From an uncultured Rubrobacteraceae bacterium (lineage in GTDB: Bacteria; Actinomycetota; Rubrobacteria; Rubrobacterales; Rubrobacteraceae), in NCBI GenBank assembly GCA_902805985.1, contig CADCUW010000119.1, forward strand, positions 1 through 7,391: DNA of 7,391 nt, written 5' to 3'. Position numbers and translations under genes: made by a program. The notes beneath the pieces were generated by a model, which saw only the letters and a list, made by a program, of their open reading frames with translations, was not told the origin of the DNA and did not search any database. Position 1 is the stretch's first letter. The number at the start of each line of letters is the position of its first letter. This document shows, piece by piece, positions 1-5,537 of the stretch.

Positions 1-144
1 CTCACGCTCCGCACCGGCGACCCGTTCATGATCCCGCCTGGCGTCATCCACAACGCGCGGAACATCGGGACCGTCACAACGAAGATGCTCTCCACCTACG
101 TGGTGGACGGGGCGCAACCCCTCGCGACGCTCTTCGACGAGTGA
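1..144 (+). CDS. Cupin-domain protein, C-terminal fragment
   Basis: The window opens inside this gene. Reading from base 1 gives 47 residues and then TGA. The fragment contains GDPFMIPPGVIHNARNIG, the typical second cupin motif (G-x5-P-x-G-x2-H-x3-N). Its His17 would be one of the metal ligands of the beta-barrel. After it comes the usual closing strand and a short tail with VVDGAQPLATLFDE. Cupins of this small kind bind a metal or small molecule and are often enzymes or sensors; the fragment does not allow a specific function. The N-terminal half and the start lie outside the window. It points the same way as the stress genes downstream, but a 148-nt gap separates it from the next gene, so co-transcription is uncertain. 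Confidence 0.8.
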   Translation, partial: LTLRTGDPFMIPPGVIHNARNIGTVTTKMLSTYVVDGAQPLATLFDE

Positions 145-292
145 GTTCCCGAGGCAGAGAGGAGGCCCCGATCTAGAGCGTAGAGAGCCGCGAAGCGTCG
201 GACCGAAGCGACGGCGACTCCGTCGATCGTCGCCCTCCAGCCCAACCCTAGGCCGCCTTCGAGGAGGTGGTCCTCTCGAGAAAGAGAACGTT
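145..292 (+). other. Leader region between cupin gene and hydrolase, with two small hairpins
   Basis: This 148-nt spacer has no credible gene. Two inverted repeats can be read. The first is GGCGAC (213-218) pairing with GTCGCC (229-234) around a 10-nt loop. The second is GAGGA (261-265) pairing with TCCTC (271-275) around loop GGTGG. The second hairpin contains the only strong SD-like string before the hydrolase (261-269), and this lies about 23 nt before the ATG, too far for normal use. No convincing -35/-10 pair was found. Confidence 0.45.
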
Positions 293-1030
293 ATGAGCGA
301 AAACCCGCAGGACGGGCCCAGCCCTACCGTAGTCCTCGTGCACGGTGCCTTCGCCGATTCTTCGGGCTGGAGCGGCGTGGTCGAGCGGCTGCACGCCGAA
401 GGGGTGCGGGTCACGTCCGCCTCGAATCCCTTGCGCGGGATCTCCGTAGACTCCGCCTACGTCGCCAGCCTCCTCGGCCAGATCCCGGGCCCGGTCATAG
501 CCGTCGGCCACTCCTACGGGGGTGCCGTGATCTCCAACGCCGCCGATGACGCCGACAACGTCGTCGGGCTGGTCTATGTCGCCGCCTTCGCCCCGGACGA
601 GGGCGAGACCCTGGGCGGCATCGAGCAGGACTCCAAGGACAGCGTCCTTACCGCGGCCCTGACGCAGCTCCAGTACCCGACCGGGCAGGGCGGGGAGACG
701 GCGGTGGAGCTCGCGATAGACCCCGCGCAGTTCCACGACGCCTTCGCCGCCGACCTGCCCGCCGGGCAGGCCGCCGTGATGGCCGCCACCCAGCGGCCCG
801 TCGCCGAGCTAGCCTTCTCCGAGCCGAACGGGACGCCCGCCTGGAAGAACCTGCCCTCCTGGGCGGTGGTCCCGACCGGCGACAGGGCGGCCGGTTCGGA
901 CGTCGTCCGCTCGATGGCCGAGCGCGCCGGGGCCACCATCATCGAGGTCGAGGGCTCCCACGTGATCATGATCTCCCAGCCCCAGGCCGTCGCGGACGTC
1001 ATATTGACGGCGGTCGCGGCCCTCGGCTGA
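293..1030 (+). CDS. Alpha/beta hydrolase (EstC/salicylate-esterase-like family)
   Basis: A 245-residue soluble protein, the normal length for the single-domain alpha/beta hydrolase fold. VVLVHGAFADSSGW near residues 13-26 supplies the oxyanion-hole strand. GHSYGG at 72-77 is the nucleophile elbow, with Ser74. PTGD at 194-197 gives the probable catalytic acid Asp197. GSHVIMISQP at 221-230 gives catalytic His223. All triad members are therefore present. Proteins of this pattern (HGAF, TGDRA and SHxxMxSxP blocks) are common in actinobacteria and soil bacteria and are annotated as esterases or hydrolases of unknown substrate; the substrate cannot be told from sequence. There is no signal peptide, so it is probably cytosolic. 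The ATG at 293 is the only start in frame close to the conserved N-terminus. The upstream purine stretch (278-288) is a weak ribosome site, while a better one lies too far away. It precedes the Rieske and superoxide dismutase genes on the same strand. Confidence 0.88.
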   Translation: MSENPQDGPSPTVVLVHGAFADSSGWSGVVERLHAEGVRVTSASNPLRGISVDSAYVASLLGQIPGPVIAVGHSYGGAVISNAADDADNVVGLVYVAAFAPDEGETLGGIEQDSKDSVLTAALTQLQYPTGQGGETAVELAIDPAQFHDAFAADLPAGQAAVMAATQRPVAELAFSEPNGTPAWKNLPSWAVVPTGDRAAGSDVVRSMAERAGATIIEVEGSHVIMISQPQAVADVILTAVAALG

Positions 1031-1098
1031 TGAGGCCCCGAAGGAGGCCTTTGAGCGTGTCCTGATGCGTGAAGAGGCCCAGCCTGCACCGTTGAGAG

Positions 1099-1130
1099 GT
1101 AGGCCAACACCCAGGTCCGTAAGCCAACAC
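1099..1130 (+). repeat. 12-bp near-perfect direct repeat upstream of Rieske gene
   Basis: GTAGGCCAACAC at 1099-1110 and GTAAGCCAACAC at 1119-1130 match at 11 of 12 positions. Their period is 20 bp, roughly two helical turns. The second copy ends 4 nt before the ribosome-binding site of the Rieske gene. This spacing is what a pair of half-sites for a dimeric or tandem-binding regulator would show, but it could be chance; no regulator gene lies in the window. Confidence 0.5.
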
Positions 1131-1147
1131 AAGAAGGAGGCAAAACG

Positions 1148-1462
1148 ATGAACGAGTTTGCCGACGTTCTCGAGGAGGTCGAGCTCGAAGCGGGCGGGAT
1201 GCGCGCCGTTGACGTAGACGGGGTCAGCGTTCTGCTAAGCCGCTCCGAAGACGGAGGGGTGTGCGCCATAGCGAATCGGTGCACCCACGTTGGAGGTCCG
1301 CTAGACGAAGGCGAGCGCGATGGAAACGTGGTCACCTGTCCCTGGCACGGTTCCCGGTTCGACCTGTGCTCCGGGGAGGTGCTGCGGGGACCGGCCAGAG
1401 AGCCCCAGCGCCGCTTCGAGTCCCGCCTCCGCGAGGGAAAGATAGAGGTGCGCGTGCCCTAA
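1148..1462 (+). CDS. Soluble Rieske [2Fe-2S] ferredoxin-like protein
   Basis: A 104-residue protein that is a bare Rieske domain. It has no membrane anchor, no twin-arginine signal and no catalytic oxygenase domain. The cluster ligands are all visible: CTH with Cys45 and His47, then [14 protein letters not shown] with Cys64 and His67. The spacing is normal and the protein ends with the usual GPA...[14 protein letters not shown] strands. Such proteins are one-electron carriers (dioxygenase ferredoxins) or NirD-like subunits. The absence of the paired cysteines typical of quinol-oxidising Rieske proteins puts it in the low-potential ferredoxin group. The start is fixed by AAGGAGG at 1134-1140, 7 nt before ATG. 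The next gene, superoxide dismutase, begins 44 nt after the stop, so the two are probably co-transcribed. No oxygenase or nitrite reductase partner is nearby. Possible partners are the FAD reductase at 3204-3953 or genes outside the window. Confidence 0.9.
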   Translation: MNEFADVLEEVELEAGGMRAVDVDGVSVLLSRSEDGGVCAIANRCTHVGGPLDEGERDGNVVTCPWHGSRFDLCSGEVLRGPAREPQRRFESRLREGKIEVRVP

Positions 1463-1506
1463 CGGTCCGTTTCGGCCTCCAACCCAACCATAAAGGAGAA
1501 GACGCC

Positions 1507-2139
1507 ATGGCCTACGAGCTGCCGGCACTGCCCTATGGCTACGACGCTCTGGAGCCGTACATCGACGAGGAGACGATGCGCCTGCATCACGACAAGCACC
1601 ACAACACCTACGTCACCAACCTCAACGTCGCCCTGGAGAAGCACCCGGAGGCCGACCCCGGCAACGTGGACGTCCTGATCTCCGAGCTAGACACGGTCCC
1701 CGAGGACATCCGCACCGCCGTCCGCAACAACGGCGGCGGGCACGCCAACCACTCGATGTTCTGGCAGATGCTGGCCCCGAACTCCGGCGTAGGCGGCGAC
1801 GAGGACCTCGGCGAGGACCTAGCGGAGGCCGTGACCTGGGGGTTCGGCTCGCTGGAAAGCCTCAAGGAGCAGCTCACGGCCGCCGCGGCACCCGGGGCCC
1901 TGTTCGGCTCGGGCTGGGCGTGGCTGATCGTCAACCCGGACCGCTCGCTCTCGATCGAGGCGACGGCCAACCAGGACTCGCCGCTCATGGAAGGCAAGAC
2001 GCCTATCCTGGGGCTCGACGTATGGGAGCACGCCTACTACCTCAAATACCGCAACCGCCGCCTGGAGTACATAAACGAATTCTGGAACGTGGTGAACTGG
2101 GGCGAGGTCGCGAGGCGGTACGAGTCAGGACACTCCTGA
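1507..2139 (+). CDS. sodA: Superoxide dismutase, manganese type
   Basis: This 210-residue enzyme dismutes superoxide to O2 and H2O2 in the cytosol. The metal ligands are recognisable: His27 (LHHDKHH), His82 (NHSMFW), Asp171 and His175 (DVWEHAYY, the family signature). The GGGH block before NHSMFW and Gln156 in TANQDSPLM are the Mn-type arrangement; iron enzymes carry the second-sphere glutamine elsewhere. A manganese or cambialistic enzyme is therefore expected. Length and order are those of the standard family. The same frame stays open upstream to about 1261, but AAAGGAGA at 1492-1499, 7 nt before ATG 1507, and alignment of [17 protein letters not shown] with the known N-terminus fix this start. 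It follows the Rieske gene by 44 nt, which suggests a joint oxidative-stress unit. There is no signal peptide. Confidence 0.97.
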   Translation: MAYELPALPYGYDALEPYIDEETMRLHHDKHHNTYVTNLNVALEKHPEADPGNVDVLISELDTVPEDIRTAVRNNGGGHANHSMFWQMLAPNSGVGGDEDLGEDLAEAVTWGFGSLESLKEQLTAAAAPGALFGSGWAWLIVNPDRSLSIEATANQDSPLMEGKTPILGLDVWEHAYYLKYRNRRLEYINEFWNVVNWGEVARRYESGHS

Positions 2140-2235
2140 TGGCGATCGGGCGCTACGGCGGCTCTCGAACCGGCCGCGGAACCGGCCTGGCATCAAGGCA
2201 TACCGGCGGAGGTTCTCAGAAAGGAGTGCGAAACG
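2140..2235 (+). other. Spacer with AACCGGCC direct repeat between sodA and DUF2630 gene
   Basis: This 96-nt gap holds AACCGGCC twice, at 2168-2175 and 2180-2187 (12-bp period). Each copy contains the self-complementary CCGG/GGCC core, so weak 4-bp hairpins are possible. No U-tract follows, so a sodA terminator cannot be claimed. The end of the gap carries AGAAAGGAG (2218-2226), the ribosome site of the next gene. Confidence 0.4.
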
Positions 2236-2496
2236 ATGGCGCGAAGCGAGATCATGCAGAAGATCAAGCACCTCTCGGAGGAGAGGGAGAGGCTCCTGGT
2301 GAGCGAAGGGTCCCACCACGCGGGCGCAGGCGACCACCGGAGGCTCGAGGGGATAGACCACGCTTTGGGCGTGCTGTGGGATCTCAGGCGGCGGGAGCTC
2401 GCCGGCGAGTACGTGAGGCTGGACGAGGACTTTCTGGATCGCTACGTCGTGAGCCCCGGGGACGACGCCCCCTACGACTACAGGTGGGCGAGGTAG
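2236..2496 (+). CDS. DUF2630-family small helical protein
   Basis: An 86-residue protein of unknown function. Its first half reads as a charged helical hairpin: SEIMQKIKHLSEERERLL, then a short GSHHAGAGDH turn, then RRLEGIDHALGVLWDLRRRELAG. This two-helix layout with a central L-D/E...WDLLRQR-like block matches my recollection of the actinobacterial DUF2630 family, which is about 80 residues long; the match is by pattern, not by search. The tail (YVVSPGDDAPYDYRWAR) is less conserved in character. The start is supported by AGAAAGGAG (2218-2226), 9 nt before ATG. There is no signal peptide, membrane segment or metal motif. It lies between sodA and the molybdopterin gene on the same strand. Family members often accompany stress genes, but a role cannot be assigned. 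Confidence 0.7.
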   Translation: MARSEIMQKIKHLSEERERLLVSEGSHHAGAGDHRRLEGIDHALGVLWDLRRRELAGEYVRLDEDFLDRYVVSPGDDAPYDYRWAR

Positions 2497-2508
2497 CGTC
2501 TCCGGACG

Positions 2509-2547
2509 AAAGGAGGTACGAGGACGCGACACGACAGACTGACTGTC
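2509..2547 (+). other. Orphan Shine-Dalgarno and small hairpin in the DUF2630-molybdoenzyme spacer
   Basis: AAAGGAGGT at 2509-2517 is a near-perfect SD, yet no ATG, GTG or TTG follows within 15 nt. Just after it, GACAG (2533-2537) pairs with CTGTC (2543-2547) around ACTGA. The true ribosome site of the next gene is a second one, AGGAGG at 2581-2586. The first may be a decayed start, a ribosome standby site, or chance in purine-rich sequence. Confidence 0.4.
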
Positions 2548-2593
2548 TCTCCCAAGAGCCGGGGCAAAGGCAAGTTACAGAGGAGGCAAAATA

Positions 2594-3202
2594 ATGGGCG
2601 AAGGTTTTATCTCCCGCGGCTTCGGCGGACGCCGCAGGCAGCCTGATGACTCGCGGCTGCCCCCGGGCCAGTACCTGGTCGAGGGCTTTCCGGTCCTCTC
2701 CGCGGGCCCCACGCCCCACACGCCTCTGGAGAGTTGGGACTTCTCCGTGGTCGGGGAGGTGGACGAGCCGAAGAGGTGGACCTGGGAGGAGTTCCGCGCG
2801 CTGCCCTCAGAAGACATCACCACCGACATCCACTGCGTCACCAAGTGGTCGAAGTTCGGCACCCGCTGGGAGGGCGTCTCGGTGGACACCCTGCTCGAGG
2901 GCGTGGAGACGTCCGCCGAGTACCTCACGGCCTACTGCGACGGCGACTACACGACCAACCTGCCGCTGGAGGAGGTAACCGGCGGCAAGGCGTGGGTGGC
3001 CTTCGCCTACGACGGGGAGCCCCTGGAGCCCGAGCACGGCGGCCCGGCCCGTCTTCTGGTGCCGCACCTGTACTTCTGGAAGAGCGCCAAGTGGGTCAGG
3101 GGGCTGCAGCTCACCGCCTACGACATACCGGGTTTCTGGGAGGGCCTTGGGTACCATAACTTTGGAGATCCCTGGCGCGAGCAGCGCTACTGGGGCGACT
3201 AG
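2594..3202 (+). CDS. Sulfite-oxidase-fold molybdopterin oxidoreductase, cytosolic
   Basis: A 202-residue protein consisting of just the molybdopterin-binding sulfite oxidase (SUOX) domain, related to YedY/MsrP. Cys81 in DIHCVTKWSKFGTRWEGV is the cysteine expected to bind molybdenum directly. GGPARLLVPHLYFWKSAKWVRGLQL (149-173) is the second characteristic block of the pterin pocket. PPGQYLVEGFPVLSAGPTP and WTWEEFRALP at the front match the short sulfite-oxidase-like family. Unlike MsrP there is no twin-arginine signal, and unlike eukaryotic sulfite oxidase there is no haem or dimerisation domain, so it should act in the cytosol. The substrate is unknown; reduction of an S- or N-oxide is as likely as sulfite oxidation. 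AGGAGG (2581-2586) lies 7 nt before ATG. The next gene starts 1 nt after the stop and encodes a plausible electron donor. Confidence 0.9.
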   Translation: MGEGFISRGFGGRRRQPDDSRLPPGQYLVEGFPVLSAGPTPHTPLESWDFSVVGEVDEPKRWTWEEFRALPSEDITTDIHCVTKWSKFGTRWEGVSVDTLLEGVETSAEYLTAYCDGDYTTNLPLEEVTGGKAWVAFAYDGEPLEPEHGGPARLLVPHLYFWKSAKWVRGLQLTAYDIPGFWEGLGYHNFGDPWREQRYWGD

Positions 3203-3203
3203 C

Positions 3204-3953
3204 GTGGTCGCGGCGCAACCGCGTAAGCTCCTCTGGCGCCTGGCCGAGGTGGTAGACGTGGTACGGGAGACCCCGAGGACGAAAAGCCTCGTGCTAGAGG
3301 TTCCCGGGTGGGAGGGCCACAGGGCGGGCCAGCACGTCGACGTCAGGCTCACAGCCCCAGACGGCTACCAGGCCCAGCGCAGCTACTCCATAGCCTCCGC
3401 CCCCGAGGACGACCGCCTCGTGCTCACGGTGGACCGCATGGACGACGGCGAGGTCTCACCGTACCTCACCGACGAGTTGATGGTGGGAGACATGCTCGAG
3501 CTCAGGGGCCCTATCGGGGGGTATTTCGTCTGGGAGGCCGCGGAGGGCGGGCCGCTCCTGCTGGTCGGAGGGGGATCGGGCGTGGTGCCGCTGATGGCCA
3601 TGATCCGGCACAGGGCGGCCGTCGGCAGCGACGTTCCCACCTGCCTCCTCCTCTCCTCACGCTCTTACGAGGAGATCATCTACCGCGAGGAACTGGAAGA
3701 ACTCCCCGCAAGGGACGGTTCGCTGGAGGTCTTTCACACCCTGACCCGCGCCAGGCCCGAGGGTTGGGGCGGCCACAACAGGCGCATCGACGCCGAGATG
3801 CTGGAGGAAGTGGGCTGGTTGCCCGAGAAGAATCCCCTGGCCTTCGTCTGCGGCCCGACGCCGCTCGTTGAGGCTGCCGGGAGCGCGCTGGTGGACCTGG
3901 GCCACGACCCCGCGCGGGTCAAGACCGAACGCTTCGGAGCAACGGGAGGTTAG
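3204..3953 (+). CDS. FAD/NAD(P)H oxidoreductase, ferredoxin-reductase type
   Basis: A 249-residue flavoprotein reductase. Residues about 9-110 form the FAD barrel, with RSYSIAS (59-65) binding the flavin and GPIGGYFVW (102-110) closing the domain. Residues about 115-249 form the nucleotide domain, with LLLVGGGSGVVPLMAM (118-133) and CGPTPLVEAA (216-225), ending at ERFG (242-245). No plant-type [2Fe-2S] domain follows, so electrons must leave to a separate carrier or enzyme. The frame is open further up to a TTG at 3147, but that would overlap the previous gene by 56 nt and its GGGAGGG is only 2 nt away. GTG at 3204 begins 1 nt after the preceding stop and gives a normal N-terminus, so translational coupling is likely. 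The ribosome site TGGGG (3191-3195) is weak, consistent with coupling. It probably passes NAD(P)H electrons to the adjacent molybdoenzyme, directly or through the DUF6510 or Rieske protein. Confidence 0.9.
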   Translation: MVAAQPRKLLWRLAEVVDVVRETPRTKSLVLEVPGWEGHRAGQHVDVRLTAPDGYQAQRSYSIASAPEDDRLVLTVDRMDDGEVSPYLTDELMVGDMLELRGPIGGYFVWEAAEGGPLLLVGGGSGVVPLMAMIRHRAAVGSDVPTCLLLSSRSYEEIIYREELEELPARDGSLEVFHTLTRARPEGWGGHNRRIDAEMLEEVGWLPEKNPLAFVCGPTPLVEAAGSALVDLGHDPARVKTERFGATGG

Positions 3954-3959
3954 AGAGCT

Positions 3960-4220
3960 ATGGACGAACTCAGGCTGGACGGCAACGCCGCGGCAGGTCC
4001 GCTCGGGGAGGTCTTCTCCTTCGAGGTGACCACCGCCGAATACGCCTGCCGGGGCTGCGGAAGGGCCGGCAAGCTCGGGGAGGCGATGGTCTACGAGGTC
4101 AGAGACCTTGGCACGATCATTCGCTGCCCGGATTGCGACAGCGCCCTGATCCGGCTGGCCCACAACCGCGGCCGGTATCTGGTAGACCTCGGCGGGATGA
4201 GCTACCTCATGACCGGATAG
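3960..4220 (+). CDS. DUF6510-family protein with two CxxC knuckles
   Basis: An 86-residue cytosolic protein. Its core has CRGCG (Cys30, Cys33) and CPDC (Cys56, Cys59), separated by 22 residues containing AMVYEVRDLGTIIR. It ends RGRYLVDLGGMSYL. Four cysteines in two knuckles can hold one Zn (zinc ribbon) or one Fe (rubredoxin-like). The CPxC second knuckle recalls rubredoxin, but the aromatic core of true rubredoxins is not obvious. From memory this matches DUF6510, a family of unknown function found beside ferredoxin-reductase-like and sulfite-oxidase-like genes in actinobacteria. GGGAGGT (3944-3950) lies 9 nt before ATG. The start is 6 nt after the reductase stop, so the three genes form one transcriptional unit. 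A role as electron carrier or as assembly/metal factor of the molybdoenzyme is inference only. Confidence 0.8.
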   Translation: MDELRLDGNAAAGPLGEVFSFEVTTAEYACRGCGRAGKLGEAMVYEVRDLGTIIRCPDCDSALIRLAHNRGRYLVDLGGMSYLMTG

Positions 4221-4387
4221 TTCCGGACGGAAGCGAGTAACCTCGCCGTGAGGTGGGTGATCATACTGTAATCCGACGTAACGGGGCTGCTCCTCGCGGG
4301 CCGCCCGCAGCGCGGCCCGCGAGGAGCGGGCGGCCGGAGCGGAGCGTCGAACACGCCGCTAAGAACGTCCGGACGCCGGGGCACGGT
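4221..4387. other. Convergent intergenic region
   Basis: This 167-nt gap separates the plus-strand redox genes from the minus-strand housekeeping operon, which face each other here. Near its left end two small alternative hairpins overlap: GCGAG (4233-4237) with CTCGC (4242-4246), or ACCTC (4240-4244) with GAGGT (4250-4254). The dominant structure is the long inverted repeat at 4289-4327, listed separately. No gene is visible. Confidence 0.6.
4289..4327. terminator. Perfect 16-bp inverted repeat, probable bidirectional terminator
   Basis: GCTCCTCGCGGGCCGC (4289-4304) is exactly complementary to GCGGCCCGCGAGGAGC (4312-4327), with a 7-nt loop CCGCAGC. It lies between two convergent units, where one hairpin can stop transcription from both sides. 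Neither flank has a run of T on the relevant strand, so it is a U-less hairpin of the sort often seen in high-GC actinobacteria rather than a classical intrinsic terminator. GGCCGCCCGC (4299-4308) can alternatively pair with GCGGGCGGCC (4326-4335), which excludes the long stem. Confidence 0.7.
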
Positions 4388-5269
4388 TCAGGGGAAGCCG
4401 AGGAAGTCCGCGGCCCTCTTTAGGTCTTCCGGGATCGGCGCCTCGAACTCGCGCCGCTCGGCAGTGACCGGGTGCCGGAAGGAGAGCTTCTCGGCGTGGA
4501 GCCAGAGACGGCGTCCGGGCACGGGCGTCCCGTAGAGGGGGTCGGCGTAGACGGGGTGGACGATGGCGGAGAGGTGGACCCGGATCTGGTGGGTCCTCCC
4601 CGTCTCGAGCCGCACCCGCAGCATCGTGTGCCCCCCGACCTCCACGAGCTTCTCGAAGTGCGTGACGGCCTCCCTGCCCACGCCGGCCGCCATCAGCGTC
4701 GGGTTGTCCGGGTCCCGCCCGACCGGGGAGTCGATGGTCCCCGTCTCCGGCAACCCCGTGCCGACCACGACAGCCCTGTACACCCGCCCAACCTCCCGGC
4801 GGGACATCATGCCGACGAGCCGCGAGTAGGCGGGCTCGCCCCTGGCGAGAACCATCAACCCGGAGGTATCCCTGTCCAGACGATGCACGACTCCCGGCCG
4901 GGTAGGATCTTCACCCCCCGAGATCCCCCTATCCAGCATCGCGTTGACAAGGGTGCCGGACGGGTTGCCGGCGCCCGGATGGACGACGAGGCCGGCGGGC
5001 TTGTCCACGACGATGACGTGCTCGTCCTCGAACACCACGGGAACGGGGATCTCCTCCGGCGACAGGCCTTCGTCCGGCACGCTGGCCTCGACGAGCTCTC
5101 CACCCCGCACCTTGTAGGACGCGTTCTCCCGCCTGCCGGCGACGAGCAGTAACCCATCGTCGAGAAGGCGCCGCACGGCGCTGCGGCTCAGGTCTAGCCT
5201 CCGGGCGGCGAGCCGATCCAGCCTCTCCCCACCCTCTCCCGGCCCCACCTCGAAATTCTCTTCCGGCAC
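4388..5269 (-). CDS. rluD: RluD-like 23S rRNA pseudouridine synthase
   Basis: A 293-residue enzyme that isomerises uridine to pseudouridine in RNA. RluD itself acts on helix 69 of 23S rRNA; the exact target of this one is inferred from family likeness. Residues about 14-62 form an S4 RNA-binding domain (ERLDRLAARRLDLSRSAVRRLLDDG). The catalytic domain carries VVHRLDRDTSGLMV (127-140), where Asp132 of HRLD is the catalytic aspartate. RLETGRTHQIRVHL further on is a second family signature. Length suits RluD/RluA-family members with an S4 domain. The frame is open up to 5350, but this would run deep into the DUF167 gene. GTG at 5269 starts 4 nt after the DUF167 stop and gives the expected short lead before S4, so it was chosen. 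The ribosome site is weak (GGGG, about 10 nt upstream), so coupling to the preceding gene is likely. It is the last gene of the minus-strand operon seen here. Confidence 0.93.
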   Translation of the reverse strand: MPEENFEVGPGEGGERLDRLAARRLDLSRSAVRRLLDDGLLLVAGRRENASYKVRGGELVEASVPDEGLSPEEIPVPVVFEDEHVIVVDKPAGLVVHPGAGNPSGTLVNAMLDRGISGGEDPTRPGVVHRLDRDTSGLMVLARGEPAYSRLVGMMSRREVGRVYRAVVVGTGLPETGTIDSPVGRDPDNPTLMAAGVGREAVTHFEKLVEVGGHTMLRVRLETGRTHQIRVHLSAIVHPVYADPLYGTPVPGRRLWLHAEKLSFRHPVTAERREFEAPIPEDLKRAADFLGFP

Positions 5270-5273
5270 GCGG

Positions 5274-5537
5274 CTACCCCGGACGCGGGACGAGAACCTC
5301 CCGCACCCTCTCCGCGCCGACACCATCCCGCACGTCGGAGGGCGGCACACCGGTCTTCTCCGCCAGGAAACGCTCTATCGCTGCGTTCGCCTCGCCGTCG
5401 ACGGGAGGGGCGTCCACCCTCAGCTTGAGGGCCGTGTCCCCGTGAAAGCCCCGCAGGTGCGTGCGCTTCGCGCCCGGCGAGACGCGCGGCCTGACGAGGG
5501 CGCCGTCGCCCTTTGGAGCGACGGGGTCGCTACTCAC
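5274..5537 (-). CDS. DUF167 (YggU-like) family protein
   Basis: A small protein of 87 residues, conserved in bacteria and archaea but without a settled function. The family core is clear: VRPRVSPGAKRTHLRGFHGDTALKLRVDAPPVDGEANAAIERFLAEKTGVPPSDV, with the hallmark PPVDGEAN. The C-terminal part, usually G-x2-S-R-x-K, here reads GVGAERVREVLV, so the lysine is replaced by arginine. The frame is open upstream to 5663, but that part is antisense-like low-complexity sequence within divIVA. GTG at 5537 overlaps the last 8 nt of divIVA (GTGAGTAG) and begins just before the domain, which makes translational coupling to divIVA likely. The rluD start follows 4 nt after the stop. Confidence 0.88.
   Translation of the reverse strand: MSSDPVAPKGDGALVRPRVSPGAKRTHLRGFHGDTALKLRVDAPPVDGEANAAIERFLAEKTGVPPSDVRDGVGAERVREVLVPRPG

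Noticed and set aside
1006..1035. TTGACG at 1006 as a -35 element for the Rieske-sodA unit
   Set aside because: No -10-like hexamer is present at 16-19 nt, and it lies inside the hydrolase gene end.
574..1335. Minus-strand open frame of 253 codons across the hydrolase and Rieske genes
   Set aside because: It is a serine/arginine/proline-rich shadow crossing two well-supported plus-strand genes and their spacer.
2168..2187. AACCGGCC repeats as a regulatory operator or as an ECF-type promoter with the GGAAC at 2178
   Set aside because: The repeat is only 8 bp in GC-rich DNA, and no GTT-type -10 lies at 16-18 nt from GGAAC.
1920..2594. Open frame running from inside sodA through the spacer and over the DUF2630 gene
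   Set aside because: It lies in another frame over two real genes and is composed mostly of R, G and A. An ATG at 2139 overlapping the sodA stop was considered as a small coupled gene, but there is no ribosome site and no recognisable product.
3147..3203. TTG at 3147 as the start of the FAD reductase
   Set aside because: It would overlap the molybdoenzyme gene by 56 nt, its GGGAGGG is only 2 nt away, and the added residues do not resemble the domain. GTG 3204 fits better.
4472..5152. Plus-strand open frame of 226 codons opposite rluD
   Set aside because: The product is P/G/H/R-rich shadow sequence; the minus strand carries complete pseudouridine synthase motifs.
5270..5350. ATG at 5350 as the start of rluD
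   Set aside because: The extra residues are shadow sequence over the DUF167 gene. GTG 5269 lies 4 nt after the DUF167 stop and directly ahead of the S4 domain.
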